Source: Cyanobium sp. Aljojuca 7A6
GTDB lineage: Bacteria > Cyanobacteriota > Cyanobacteriia > PCC-6307 > Cyanobiaceae
Reading direction: 5' to 3'
DNA length: 64,000 nt
Assembly (NCBI RefSeq): GCF_024346455.1
Contig: NZ_JAGQCY010000004.1
Coordinates: 162,052 to 226,051 of the forward strand
This document shows, in pieces, positions 44,915-53,898 of the stretch. A program made the position numbers and the translations under genes. Position 1 is the first letter of the stretch, and every line of letters starts with the position of its first letter. Below the pieces are notes generated by a model. It saw nothing but the letters and a program-made list of their open reading frames with translations. It had not been told where the DNA came from and did no database searches.

Positions 44915-45354
44915 GCCTCGGCGGTGGCAGGGTCGGCTTCAGCGGCAGCCGTGGCTTCAGCGGCAGCAGCGGCTTCAGCGGCAGCAGCGGCTTCCTCAGC
45001 CAACTTGGCCGCAGCCGCTTGCTTGGCAGCTTCCGCTTCCTTGACGGCGGCGGCAGCAGCGGCCTCGCGAGCCGCGGCCTGCTTGAGCTTGCCGACGGTT
45101 TCGGCGGGCCGGATGGTTTTCTCGATCAGGCCGCCCTTCTCAAGCAGGGTGCGCACGGTGTCCGTGGGTTGGGCTCCCTGGCCGAGGCGGAGACGGATGG
45201 CCTCAGTGTCCAGGCGGGTTTCCTTGGTGCGGGGGTTGTAGAAGCCCAGCTCCTCGAGCGGACGGCCGTCGCGGCGGGAGGTGCTGTTGGTGGCCACCAG
45301 ACGGAAACTCGCTTCCCGTTTCTTGCCGAACCGCTTCAGCCGGAGCTTGATCAT
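44911..45354 (-). CDS. rpsP: 30S ribosomal protein S16 with an alanine-rich extension
   Basis: The first 80 or so residues are a normal S16: [20 protein letters not shown], then [16 protein letters not shown] and a WL(A)-like [12 protein letters not shown] segment. The remaining about 65 residues are a low-complexity tail of alanine, glutamate and lysine, partly made of repeated AAAAEA hexapeptides encoded by 18-base tandem repeats. Total length is 147, against about 82 in E. coli. Such tails are common in alpha-cyanobacterial S16. It follows ffh by 45 bases and overlaps phoH by four. Confidence 0.96.
   Translation of the reverse strand: MIKLRLKRFGKKREASFRLVATNSTSRRDGRPLEELGFYNPRTKETRLDTEAIRLRLGQGAQPTDTVRTLLEKGGLIEKTIRPAETVGKLKQAAAREAAAAAAVKEAEAAKQAAAAKLAEEAAAAAEAAAAAEATAAAEADPATAEA
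44935..44988. repeat. three tandem 18-bp repeats in the 3' end of rpsP
   Basis: Two exact copies of GGCTTCAGCGGCAGCAGC lie at 44953-44970 and 44971-44988, with a third copy differing in the last bases at 44935-44952. On the minus strand each unit encodes six residues of the alanine/glutamate tail, so copy-number change would keep the frame. Confidence 0.85.
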
Positions 45355-45399
45355 CTGAAAATTGTGCTCGAAATGCAGCCCCCAATCCTACAGGGGAGC

Positions 45400-46866
45400 T
45401 CAGAGCTGGCCAAACCCCTTGCGCTTCTTGGCCGGCTTGGCGGGCCTGGGGGGCTTGCCGCCGCCGCGGCCACCGGGCCCGCCCATCCCGGGCATGCCGC
45501 CCATTCCCGGCATCCCCGGCATTCCGCCCATCCCGGGGAAGCCACCCATCCCAGGCATGCCGGGCATGCCACCCCTGGTCATCTGCTGCATGAAGCCACG
45601 CATTTTCTGAAAGTCGGCGAGAACCTTGTCCACGTCGGCCGGTGTGTGGCCACTGCCGGAGGCGATGCGGCGGCGACGGGAGGGCTGGGAGGCGAGCAGT
45701 TCGGGCTGGCGGCGTTCGGCCTCGGTCATCGATCCGATCATGGCCTCGATGCGCTTGAGCTGGCTCTCGCCCTGCCGGAGCATGCCGTCGTCGATCTTGT
45801 TCATCCCCGGGATCAGCTTCATCAGCCCGCCCAGGGATCCCATGCGCTTGATCAGGCGCATCTGCTGGACGAAATCGGAGAAATCGAAGCTGGCTTCCTG
45901 CAGCTTGCGCTGCATCTTCTCCACATCGGCCAGCTCCACCTCCTTGGTGGCCTTCTCCACCAGGGTGAGCACATCTCCCATCCCCAGGATGCGGCTCGCC
46001 ATCCGCTCCGGGTGGAACGGCTGCAGGGCCTCCACTTTTTCGCCGGTGCCGATGAACTTGATCGGCGCGCCGCTCACCTTGCGGATCGAGAGGGCGGCCC
46101 CGCCGCGGGAATCCCCATCCAGCTTGGTGAGCACGGCGCCGGTGATGCCCACCTGTTCATGGAAGGCGCGGGTGAGTTCGGCGGCCTCTTGGCCGATCAT
46201 CGAATCCACCACCAGCAGCACCTCATCCGGGGCCGCCGCCTCCCGGATCCGAACCATCTCCTCCATCATCGAGGTGTCGATCTGGAGCCGCCCGGCGGTA
46301 TCCACCAGCACGGTGTCGAAGCCCTCGTCCCGTCCCTTGGCCACGCCGGCGGCCGCGATCGCTTCTGGCTTGGCGTCAGAACCGAGGCTGAACACCTCCA
46401 CGCCAATCTGACGGCCCAGGGTCTGCAGCTGGTCGATGGCAGCCGGCCGGTAGACGTCGGCGGCCACCAGCAGGGGACGCCGACCCTGCTCCTTGAGGTA
46501 CAGGCCCAGCTTGGCGGTGGCGGTGGTCTTGCCGGCCCCCTGCAGACCGGCCATCAGGATCACCGTGGGGGCGTCCGTCGCCCGGGCCAGGGGGGCGTTG
46601 GCACCGCCCATGGTGTCGACGAGCTGCTCGTGGACCAGCTGGATGAACTTCTGATCCGGGCTCACCCCGCGCACCACCTCGGATCCCACGGCCTTGCGCC
46701 GCACCTCTTCGACGAACTCCTTCACCACCGACAGGCTCACGTCGGCCTCCAGCAGGGCCCGTCTCACTTCCTTGAGAGCGCCATCGACGTTCGTTTCCGA
46801 AATGGCCGCCTGGCCACGCAGTCCTTTGACGGCGTCTTCGAAGCGCTGGGAGAGTTCGTCGAACAT
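45400..46866 (-). CDS. ffh: signal recognition particle protein Ffh
   Basis: This is the GTPase of the signal recognition particle, which binds signal sequences and 4.5S RNA. The start is the ATG giving MFDELSQRFEDAVKGLRG, overlapping the zipN stop by one base (TGATG); the longer open frame upstream is shadow reading. The 488-residue protein has the N domain, the G domain (GLQGAGKTTATAKL, VLVDTAGRLQ, TKLDGDSRGG) and the methionine-rich M domain (RLIKRMGSLGGLMKLIPGM). The end is a run of GMP/GMGG units followed by a basic tail (KPPRPAKPAKKRKG). Its RNA partner gene is not in the window. Confidence 0.96.
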   Translation of the reverse strand: MFDELSQRFEDAVKGLRGQAAISETNVDGALKEVRRALLEADVSLSVVKEFVEEVRRKAVGSEVVRGVSPDQKFIQLVHEQLVDTMGGANAPLARATDAPTVILMAGLQGAGKTTATAKLGLYLKEQGRRPLLVAADVYRPAAIDQLQTLGRQIGVEVFSLGSDAKPEAIAAAGVAKGRDEGFDTVLVDTAGRLQIDTSMMEEMVRIREAAAPDEVLLVVDSMIGQEAAELTRAFHEQVGITGAVLTKLDGDSRGGAALSIRKVSGAPIKFIGTGEKVEALQPFHPERMASRILGMGDVLTLVEKATKEVELADVEKMQRKLQEASFDFSDFVQQMRLIKRMGSLGGLMKLIPGMNKIDDGMLRQGESQLKRIEAMIGSMTEAERRQPELLASQPSRRRRIASGSGHTPADVDKVLADFQKMRGFMQQMTRGGMPGMPGMGGFPGMGGMPGMPGMGGMPGMGGPGGRGGGKPPRPAKPAKKRKGFGQL

Positions 46867-48842
46867 CAGTTGAGGGATTGGGTGGCCACCAGGCGCCAGC
46901 TGTCGCCGTCGCGTCCGAATACATAACCATTGCGCAGTTGCAGCGGCGCCGTGGTCTCCACCACCTTTCCGGCTGCATCGAGGCGGCGGTCGCTGTAGCG
47001 GAGCCGGACGACGGCGACGATGCGCTGGGGGCCGCTTTCGGACAGGCTGAGATCGGTGATCCGTACGTCCAGTTGCTGGGTCTGGCCCCTGGCGGCATCG
47101 CTGCGGCGCTCCTTGGCGAGCAGGGCGATCGGCCCCTCCCGGGCGATGCGATCCAGATCCTGCGGGATCGGTTTGCCGGCCAGCACGCCACTCTTCACCG
47201 TCAGCCAGTTCTCCAGCAGGCGACGCACCTGGGCCGCATCGGGCCGGGTGGCCATGAGGGGCGTGATGCTCAGTCCCGTCGCGGCCTTCGGGGCCGGAGT
47301 CGGTGGGGTGGGGGCCGGGGAGGTGAGCGGGGGTGCTGGTGCCGGAGCCGGTGGAGGTGAACTCTGGCGCTGCCGCAGCACCCAGGCTGCGGCCAGCACC
47401 AACACCAGGACGGCGCCGCCCCCCAGCAGCCACGACCTCGGGGTCACTGGCCAGCGCAGGGGCACCTCGTCATCGAGCTCCCCGTCATCTTCGGGATCCG
47501 TGGCCATGCCGGATGCAGACAGCGGGGCGAAGCCCCCGGCGGTAGCCCCCTCCAGGCTCAGGGATGCAGGGGGCGACATCGTCCCCGCGAAGCTGGGTGC
47601 GTCCAAGGGTGGGAAGACCGTGCTGTCCACACCCTCCACGGCTGCCGGGGAGGTGAGATAGGCCCGCCCCCTGCGCTGATCCTCCCTTTCGACATAGGTC
47701 ACGACGTCCCGGTCACTGAAATAGGCCACCAGATCGGGCTCGGCTTCCAGGTCCCGGTAGCCCGGCAGCACGTCCCGGACCAGCCAGTCGCTGCAGTACG
47801 CACAGAGCTGACCCAGGGGATCAGCACTTTTACCGGCGGCCCAGTCCTTCAGGTCCTGGCTGGCCCCCTGGTCGAAGCAGGCACGCGCCGTGTCGGCCTC
47901 CCCCAGCAGCAGGTGCAGGTTGGCGAGCAGCGGTTCGATGCCCTCCCGGCCGCTGCGCTGCAGGCGGTGTCTGGCCTCGGCGATGCGCTCGGGCTTGCGC
48001 TGGGCGAAACCGGAGGCGGTCAGGGCGATGGTGGCCAGGAAGTCGGCGGCGTCGGAGCCGGTGGCGGCCCAGCGGCTGAACAGGTCCACCTGCTCCTGGA
48101 CGGTGAGGAAGGCGCGGATCTGGTGGAAGAAGGGCTGGAAGTCCTGGCTGGGGAAATGGGGATCACCATCCCCCTCAAGCCCGCCGCGTCTCTGCACCAA
48201 TTGCTCAAGCAGCGCCAGGCCCTCCTGCCTCTCGACGCCGGCGACCAGATCCCGGCTCAGCAGGTCGAGCACCCGGTAGGGCGTGAGGTGTTCCAGCTGG
48301 GCATGCATGGTTTCCCTGAGGTCGGGTTGCCGGCCCAGGCGTTGCAGTAGCTGCAGACCCTGCTGCAGGGTGCGGGCGGCGGCTTCGAAGCGACGCTGCT
48401 CCTCCAGCTCGCCGGCGGCCGCAAGGCAGGCCAACCCGGCCAGGAGGGTGAGATCAGCTTCTCGGCCACTGCCAAGGGTGGGCGACTGCGGTGGCTGCAG
48501 AGAACGGCTGGCGAGCTCGAAGGCCTCCAGAGGCTGGCCCCCCTCCATCAGCAACACCAGCCCGCCCACCTGCAGGGCTGTGGCAATCTCCAAGGCCGGC
48601 TGCAGGGTGCCGTCGGTGTTGGCCAGGCTGGTCAGTTCCGCTTCGTAGGCGGCGCGCCGGTCGGCATCGGAGAGCAGGTCGGCGCTGGACCGGAGCAGCT
48701 CCGCCCGTGCCTGCAGGGTATCGGCGGTGAACCCCCCGTGGGGCAGACGGTCCAGGCGCGACTGCAGGGTGCGCAGGACCCCCTGGGCATCGGCGGACGG
48801 AGGAACGCCCAGCAAGCGGAAATGATCGATCGGCAGGTCCAA
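46866..48842 (-). CDS. zipN: cell division protein ZipN/Ftn2 (ARC6-like)
   Basis: This is a cyanobacterial divisome organiser that tethers FtsZ to the membrane. The 658-residue protein starts with a J-domain-like segment (LPIDHFRLLGVPPSADAQGV, then LLSDADRRAAYEAEL), continues with a helical repeat region to about residue 400, has one membrane segment near residue 465 (WLLGGGAVLVLVLAAAWVL), a proline-rich linker, and ends with the IMS/ARC6-like domain (about 540-658; VVRLRYSDRRLDAAGKVVE, DGDSWRLVATQS). It overlaps ffh by one base and is divergent from pdhA with 108 bases between. Confidence 0.88.
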   Translation of the reverse strand: MDLPIDHFRLLGVPPSADAQGVLRTLQSRLDRLPHGGFTADTLQARAELLRSSADLLSDADRRAAYEAELTSLANTDGTLQPALEIATALQVGGLVLLMEGGQPLEAFELASRSLQPPQSPTLGSGREADLTLLAGLACLAAAGELEEQRRFEAAARTLQQGLQLLQRLGRQPDLRETMHAQLEHLTPYRVLDLLSRDLVAGVERQEGLALLEQLVQRRGGLEGDGDPHFPSQDFQPFFHQIRAFLTVQEQVDLFSRWAATGSDAADFLATIALTASGFAQRKPERIAEARHRLQRSGREGIEPLLANLHLLLGEADTARACFDQGASQDLKDWAAGKSADPLGQLCAYCSDWLVRDVLPGYRDLEAEPDLVAYFSDRDVVTYVEREDQRRGRAYLTSPAAVEGVDSTVFPPLDAPSFAGTMSPPASLSLEGATAGGFAPLSASGMATDPEDDGELDDEVPLRWPVTPRSWLLGGGAVLVLVLAAAWVLRQRQSSPPPAPAPAPPLTSPAPTPPTPAPKAATGLSITPLMATRPDAAQVRRLLENWLTVKSGVLAGKPIPQDLDRIAREGPIALLAKERRSDAARGQTQQLDVRITDLSLSESGPQRIVAVVRLRYSDRRLDAAGKVVETTAPLQLRNGYVFGRDGDSWRLVATQSLN

Positions 48843-48950
48843 TCCGATGGTGACGCTGGGGCGCGACTGTAGTCAGTGGCAGTGGTTTTGACTGTCACCT
48901 GGGAACGGACCCCGTACAGTCGGGACCACGATTCGCCTTGCCTTCCTGCC

Positions 48951-50060
48951 ATGACTCAGGAAATGACTGCGGCGCGGGCAGCCCAGCCCTCTGAGCCAGG
49001 GGCAGCCGCGTTTTCTGAGCAGGCCGGCAGCCACGCGGTGCGCTTGGAGGGTTTGGTTCCGGCTGAGCGGGCCAGTGTCAGCCGGGAGGAGGGCCTGATG
49101 CTTTATCGGGACATGACCCTGGGGCGCCGCTTCGAAGACAAGTGCGCCGAGATGTACTACCGCGGCAAGATGTTCGGCTTCGTGCATCTGTACAACGGTC
49201 AGGAAGCCGTCTCCACGGGGGTGATCCGGGCGATGCGCCTGCAGCACGACTGGTTCTGCAGCACCTATCGCGACCACGTGCACGCCCTGAGCTGCGGTGT
49301 ACCGGCCCGGGAGGTCATGAGCGAGCTGTTCGGCAAAGCCACGGGCTGCAGCAAGGGCCGTGGAGGTTCCATGCACCTGTTTTCCCGTGAGCACCATCTG
49401 CTCGGCGGCTATGCGTTCATTGGCGAGGGCATCCCGGTGGCCCTGGGAGCGGCCTTCACCAGCCGCTACAAGCGTGACGCCCTCGGCCAGGCGGACAGCG
49501 ATGCCGTCACGGCCGCCTTCTTCGGGGACGGCACCTGCAACATCGGCCAGTTCTACGAATGCCTCAACATGGCTTCGCTGTGGAAGCTGCCGATCCTGTT
49601 TGTGGTGGAGAACAACCGCTGGGCCATCGGCATGGACCACAACCGGGCCACGAGCGAGCCGGAAATCTGGCGCAAGGCGGCGGGCTTCGGCATGGTCGGC
49701 GAGGAAGTGGATGGTATGGATGTTCTGGCGGTAAGGGCCGCGGCCCAGCGGGCCATCGAGCGGGCCAGGGCTGGCGAAGGACCCACCCTGTTGGAGTGCC
49801 TCACCTACCGGTTCCGTGGCCATTCCCTGGCGGATCCTGACGAGCTCCGCGAAGCAGCCGAGAAGGAATTCTGGGCCAAGCGCGATCCCATCAAGCAACT
49901 GGCGCTGCGCCTGACGGACATGGGCCTGGCCACGGCCGAGGAGCTCAAGGCGATCGAGAAGGAGATCGATGCCGAAGTGGCTGATTGCGTGGAGTTTGCC
50001 CTCGCGGCGCCCGAGCCCGACAGCAGCGAACTCACCCGCTACATCTGGGCCGAAGATTGA
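48951..50060 (+). CDS. pdhA: pyruvate dehydrogenase E1 component, alpha subunit
   Basis: This is the thiamine-diphosphate-binding alpha subunit of the E1 decarboxylase that feeds acetyl-CoA synthesis. The start is the ATG giving [12 protein letters not shown]; an upstream ATG at 48876 adds residues without coding character. The 369-residue protein has [20 protein letters not shown], the thiamine region [20 protein letters not shown] and ENNRWAIGM, and the phosphorylation-loop region [15 protein letters not shown]. In cyanobacteria the beta subunit is usually elsewhere, as here. Confidence 0.96.
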   Translation: MTQEMTAARAAQPSEPGAAAFSEQAGSHAVRLEGLVPAERASVSREEGLMLYRDMTLGRRFEDKCAEMYYRGKMFGFVHLYNGQEAVSTGVIRAMRLQHDWFCSTYRDHVHALSCGVPAREVMSELFGKATGCSKGRGGSMHLFSREHHLLGGYAFIGEGIPVALGAAFTSRYKRDALGQADSDAVTAAFFGDGTCNIGQFYECLNMASLWKLPILFVVENNRWAIGMDHNRATSEPEIWRKAAGFGMVGEEVDGMDVLAVRAAAQRAIERARAGEGPTLLECLTYRFRGHSLADPDELREAAEKEFWAKRDPIKQLALRLTDMGLATAEELKAIEKEIDAEVADCVEFALAAPEPDSSELTRYIWAED

Positions 50061-50065
50061 ATCAG

Positions 50066-50106
50066 CTGGGCCATTGTCTGTTGATTAAGATCATTCAATT
50101 GCCCAG
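50066..50106. terminator. imperfect hairpin after pdhA
   Basis: Arms CTGGGCCATTG (50066-50076) and CAATTGCCCAG (50096-50106) pair at 10 of 11 positions across a 19-base loop, starting five bases after the pdhA stop. No T-tract follows, so it may be a weak terminator, an mRNA-stabilising hairpin, or an attenuator before the gene at 50122. Confidence 0.4.
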
Positions 50107-50121
50107 AAGGTAGTCGGTCTG

Positions 50122-51003
50122 ATGGCCAAACGCGTCCTCGTCACATTCACTGACAGCCGCATGAAGACGGCCCGGCGGCGACTCTGTCGGCAGGCGAAGG
50201 AGATGCAGGTCTACACGGATATCTTTGGAGCTTCGGAGCAGGATCTCGCCCCAGAGTTCCGGCAGCATTTCAAAGACTTTCTGACGCCTGAGCATCGCGG
50301 TTTTGGCTACTACGCCTGGAAGCCCCAGATCGTCTTGCAGACGCTCGAGCGCTTACAGGATGGCGACCAGGTGCATTGGATCGATTCCGGCTGCCATCTC
50401 AATCCTGCAGGTCGAGAGCGGCTGCTCGAACTGTTCGCCATGACCGTGGAGGCGCCGTCAGGTGTTCAGGGTTTTGAATGCCTGCCTCCGAATGGATCCT
50501 TGGTGTACCAGGAGAGGCAGTTCCCGGATCAGCGGGAAGGCCACTGGTCCAAGGGTGACTTGCTCGATCGGCTGGGGGTTCGAGACAGGCCGGACATCAC
50601 CACCACCCAGCAGCTGGGGGCTACCACCTTCTTCGTGCGCAAGTGCCCTGCCTCCATGGACTTCATGCGCCGCTGGATCCGCGTGTTCAGCGAGGATTTC
50701 TCCATGATTGATGATTCAGCCTCGCTGGCGCCCAACCTGGAGGGCTTCGTCGAACATCGCCATGATCAGTCGATCTATTCGATTCTTGGTAAGTTGCTGC
50801 CGATCTCGACGATCTCCGTATTCGAATTCTGGTTCCCGCGGGCCGACAACTGCTGGCTGCCTGACTGGGAGATGGTCGGCGATGCTCCGATCCAGATCCG
50901 CCGTGATCGCGGCCTTAAGGGAGAGAGCCGATGGAAGATCGCCTCTCTGAAGGCCAAAGGCAAGCTGAAGCGATTCCTGGACGGATGGCGACCCCGCCGC
51001 TGA
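50122..51003 (+). CDS. uncharacterised protein, possibly glycosyltransferase-like
   Basis: This 293-residue soluble protein has no signal peptide. The central motif RGFGYYAWKPQIVLQTLERL followed by DGDQVHWIDSGCHLN, near residues 58-93, resembles a set of bacterial proteins with a GYWxWKP...D(A/S)G signature that I take to be GT-A-like transferases. ATTFFVRKCPASMDFMRRWI later in the chain fits an acceptor-side helix, and HRHDQSIYSIL a terminal DQ motif. The C-terminus is basic. It is 61 bases after pdhA and convergent with the sigma factor gene (12 bases). Function is inference only. Confidence 0.5.
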   Translation: MAKRVLVTFTDSRMKTARRRLCRQAKEMQVYTDIFGASEQDLAPEFRQHFKDFLTPEHRGFGYYAWKPQIVLQTLERLQDGDQVHWIDSGCHLNPAGRERLLELFAMTVEAPSGVQGFECLPPNGSLVYQERQFPDQREGHWSKGDLLDRLGVRDRPDITTTQQLGATTFFVRKCPASMDFMRRWIRVFSEDFSMIDDSASLAPNLEGFVEHRHDQSIYSILGKLLPISTISVFEFWFPRADNCWLPDWEMVGDAPIQIRRDRGLKGESRWKIASLKAKGKLKRFLDGWRPRR

Positions 51004-51015
51004 AGGTCCACCCGA

Positions 51016-51945
51016 TCAGGGCAGAGGGGTGGAGCGTGATGACAGGGTGCGCAGTTTGCGCAGGGCCTTGAGCTCAATCTGCCGGACCCTCTCCCTTGAA
51101 ACATCCAACTGCCGGCCGATCTCGGCAAGGGTGTGGCGCTCCATGCCGTCGAGTCCGAAGCGCAGGGCCAGGACCTCCTTTTCCTGGGCAGACAGGTGGC
51201 TCATCAGTTCGACCAGCTGTTCCTGATGCATGCCTCGCTCGATGCGGTCGAGGGGCTCTTCGGCGGAAGCATCGGCGATCAGATCTCCCAGGAAGCTCCG
51301 ACCGTCCTCCGCATGAATGGGGGCATCCAGGCTGGAAATGGTGAGGGCCTGCCGAAGTACGGAGTCGAGCTCTTCGATCGGAATCGCCATGGCTTCCGAG
51401 ATCTCCCTACGGCTGGGCATGGCGCCGAGCTTGTGGGCCAGTTCAAGGCTCACCTTACGGATTGTGCTGAGCCGCTCGCTCAGGTGGACCGGCAGCCGGA
51501 TGGACCGGGACTGGCAGGCAATGGCTCGCGTCATGCTCTGGCGGATCCACCAGAAGGCGTAGGTGGAGAACTTGTAACCGCGGGTTGGGTCGAATTTTTC
51601 GACGGCGCGTTCCAGACCGAGGGAGCCCTCCTGGATCAGATCGAGCAGCTCCAGACCCTTGCCCTGGTACTTCTTCGCCACGCTCACCACAAGCCGAAGA
51701 TTGGCGCGCATCATCCGCTCCTTGGAGCGCCGGCCAACCTTGATCGTCTTGTTCTCCTGCACCGAGTAGCCGCTTTTCGACTCCTCCACCAGGTGCATCA
51801 TCGCCTGAACCTGATTGCCGAGCTCGATCTCTTCGGCTGGTGTCAGCAGCGGCTCTCTTCCTATTGAGGTTAGATACCAAGTGATGGAATCACCCCCTCT
51901 CCGGCTGGAGCCCTCCCTTCTCGTCGCGACGGCAGAGGCGGTCAT
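51016..51945 (-). CDS. RNA polymerase sigma factor, RpoD-like group 2
   Basis: This is a non-essential-type sigma-70 factor of 309 residues. It lacks the long N-terminal region 1.1. Region 1.2 is SITWYLTSIGREPLLTPAEE, region 2 contains RLVVSVAKKYQGKGLELLDL and YKFSTYAFWWIRQSMTRAI, and region 3 follows (LPVHLSERLSTIRKV). Region 4 has the helix-turn-helix LAEIGRQLDVSRERVRQIEL. Cyanobacteria carry several such factors for stress and circadian responses; which one this is cannot be told. It has its own 260-base upstream region. Confidence 0.93.
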   Translation of the reverse strand: MTASAVATRREGSSRRGGDSITWYLTSIGREPLLTPAEEIELGNQVQAMMHLVEESKSGYSVQENKTIKVGRRSKERMMRANLRLVVSVAKKYQGKGLELLDLIQEGSLGLERAVEKFDPTRGYKFSTYAFWWIRQSMTRAIACQSRSIRLPVHLSERLSTIRKVSLELAHKLGAMPSRREISEAMAIPIEELDSVLRQALTISSLDAPIHAEDGRSFLGDLIADASAEEPLDRIERGMHQEQLVELMSHLSAQEKEVLALRFGLDGMERHTLAEIGRQLDVSRERVRQIELKALRKLRTLSSRSTPLP

Positions 51946-51973
51946 AGGAGGGGGCGAAGTGGCGCCATTGAAT

Positions 51974-52002
51974 GTGTTATCGAATTATCCACCCTCTGGC
52001 AA
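51974..52002 (-). promoter_or_regulatory. candidate promoter of the sigma factor gene
   Basis: On the minus strand TTGCCA (51997-52002) is followed after 17 bases by TAACAC (51974-51979), about 29 bases before the ATG at 51945. An alternative -10, GATAAT, lies at 51984-51989 without a good -35. The region 51946-52205 is A/T-rich compared with its surroundings, which supports a regulatory role. The match to consensus is only fair. Confidence 0.25.
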
Positions 52003-52205
52003 GTCAGGAAAGTGTCTGGAACAACTTTTAAGCCATTGCTTTTGAAACCACACACAATTGCTTTTCTTTAGTGATTGACTTCGTTTGGATGAGCAGAGGG
52101 CTAATTTCCCGGTCGATGTAACGGAGAATGCTGAGGCTTGTCACATCTGCGCGTGACCTCGTTGTCCTTAATCCATAGGCGCTGAATCTTCAACGCGGGC
52201 TCCCA

Positions 52206-53822
52206 TCACCCGGTTTCGGGTTCTCGTTGGGCCAGTGCTTCGGCCACAGCCAGCGGCGTGACCCCCCCGGATCCATTGCGCTCCCTGCAGTGGAGACCGG
52301 CGAGGGCATGGTCGAGGACGGCGGCCGCCAGCCAGGCCCCATCGGCGCTGGAGCCACGTTCAGGTGCTAGGCCCACGGTCGCCAGGGCCATCGCCCCCCG
52401 CCCTGCGGCGTAGCCGGCGAGCACATCACCGAGCCCGGCCCTGGCCGCATCCGGGCAGGCCGAGAGCAGTTGCCAGCGGCGTCCATCGGGTGTCGCCACG
52501 ACGCTGCGCGCTCCCTTGAGCAGCACGCTGGCACCACAACGGCGGGCCGCCGCCAGCGCCGCCTCCGGCCGGGGCAGCGAGTTCAGATCGGGAAAGAGCC
52601 TGTGAAACTCCCCCTCGTGGGGTGTGATCCAGGTGGGGCCCCGGCGCCCTTGGAGCCAGTCGCTGCCCGTGGAACCGAGGCGGTTCAGGCCATCGGCGTC
52701 GAGCACCAGCAGTCCTCCGAAGTCGACCAGCTCCTGCCAGCGCCGCCGCTCCCGGGCTTCGACCGCCGCCGCAACCGGCCCATCGGCGTTGCCCAGCCCG
52801 CCCAGGCCCGGACCCAGCAGCACCGCATCCAGGCGGTTCAGCCAGCCCTCGCCCAGATCTCCCAGGGCCAGGCCGCCGGCCGGGGTGGCCCCAAGGCTTG
52901 GCTCCAGCACCACATGGGGATGGACCTGCCAGAGCTGGGGGGCGAGCTCCCGTGGCGGCGCGGCCCTGAGGCTGCCGCATCCCGACGCCGTGGCGCCCGC
53001 CAGGACCAGGTGGGCGGCGCCCCTGAACCGGCGGCTGCCGGCGAGGACCAACAGGCGTCCCCGTTCGTATTTCCCGGCGGCCGGATCCGACACGGGCCAG
53101 GGGGCCGAGGCCCGGTCGGCGGCCGACAGGCCCAGCAGGTGATCGCCTGGAGGCTGGTCCAGAAGGGCAGGCGGCAATCCAAGACAGACCCGCTCCAGCT
53201 GCCCCACCCAGCGCAGGGCCGCATCCTGCACCAGGCCCCGCTTGATCAGCCCGATGCTGTACGTGGTGGAGGCGGTGGCCGCCACCGTGCCAAGCAGCAC
53301 ACCGTCGTCGGCGTCCAGTCCGGTCGGGACGTCAATGGCCACAAGGGCGCCGGGCCGTTGCCTCTGGCGATCCTGAAGCAGGGTTTCGATGGCGGCGCCG
53401 GCCGGGCGGTGCTGGCCGATGCCGAACAGGGCATCCACCCAGAGGGCGGGATCGGCGGGGTCAGGCGGATCCTCCAGCAGGGGAATCCCCAGCCAGCGGG
53501 CGTGGCGCAGGTGGGCGTCGGTGAGGGGGCGGCGGCGCTCGAAGGGGCACCAGATCCGCGCCCGGCCTCCGGCCAGATGCCATTCCCTGGCCACCACCAG
53601 GCCATCACCGCCGTTGTGCCCCGGCCCCACCAGCACCAGCAGGCCAGCGTGGCGATCCTGGCCCGGCCGCGCCAGCAGCCGGCGACTCACCGCCAGGGCG
53701 GCCTTCTCCATCAGGGCCTCCACCGGCAGGCCGCTGGCGAACAGCTCCTGTTCGATGGCCGCCATCGCGGCGCCGCTCACCAGGAGGTGGTCGGCATCCA
53801 CGGACGGCCAGGAGATGGGCAT
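52206..53822 (-). CDS. nnr: bifunctional NAD(P)H-hydrate epimerase/ADP-dependent dehydratase
   Basis: This metabolite-repair enzyme restores damaged NAD(P)HX. The start is the ATG giving [20 protein letters not shown]; longer reading overlaps the divergent mnmA. Residues 1 to about 230 are the YjeF-N epimerase ([49 protein letters not shown]). The rest is the CARKD dehydratase ([42 protein letters not shown]). The usual GSGDVL motif reads [12 protein letters not shown] here. 538 residues is normal for the fused form. It is divergent from mnmA with 76 bases between starts. Confidence 0.92.
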   Translation of the reverse strand: MPISWPSVDADHLLVSGAAMAAIEQELFASGLPVEALMEKAALAVSRRLLARPGQDRHAGLLVLVGPGHNGGDGLVVAREWHLAGGRARIWCPFERRRPLTDAHLRHARWLGIPLLEDPPDPADPALWVDALFGIGQHRPAGAAIETLLQDRQRQRPGALVAIDVPTGLDADDGVLLGTVAATASTTYSIGLIKRGLVQDAALRWVGQLERVCLGLPPALLDQPPGDHLLGLSAADRASAPWPVSDPAAGKYERGRLLVLAGSRRFRGAAHLVLAGATASGCGSLRAAPPRELAPQLWQVHPHVVLEPSLGATPAGGLALGDLGEGWLNRLDAVLLGPGLGGLGNADGPVAAAVEARERRRWQELVDFGGLLVLDADGLNRLGSTGSDWLQGRRGPTWITPHEGEFHRLFPDLNSLPRPEAALAAARRCGASVLLKGARSVVATPDGRRWQLLSACPDAARAGLGDVLAGYAAGRGAMALATVGLAPERGSSADGAWLAAAVLDHALAGLHCRERNGSGGVTPLAVAEALAQREPETG

Positions 53823-53898
53823 CGGCCGGAAGCTCACGGCGGCCCGAGCAGTGCTCTCCCATGATGGAGCTGTCTGCTCGTTCCACCCACAGGGATCC

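Noticed and set aside
45470..45600. GMP/GMGG repeats at the Ffh C-terminus
   Set aside because: Methionine- and glycine-rich tails are expected after the M domain in cyanobacterial Ffh; noted in the gene entry only.
52206..53822. GLGDVL instead of GSGDVL in the NAD(P)HX dehydratase domain
   Set aside because: One residue change with the aspartate kept; likely a lineage variant rather than loss of activity.
53389..53898. long plus-strand open frame upstream of the mnmA TTG
   Set aside because: It is antisense to the NAD(P)HX repair gene and has no relation to MnmA; high-GC shadow frame.
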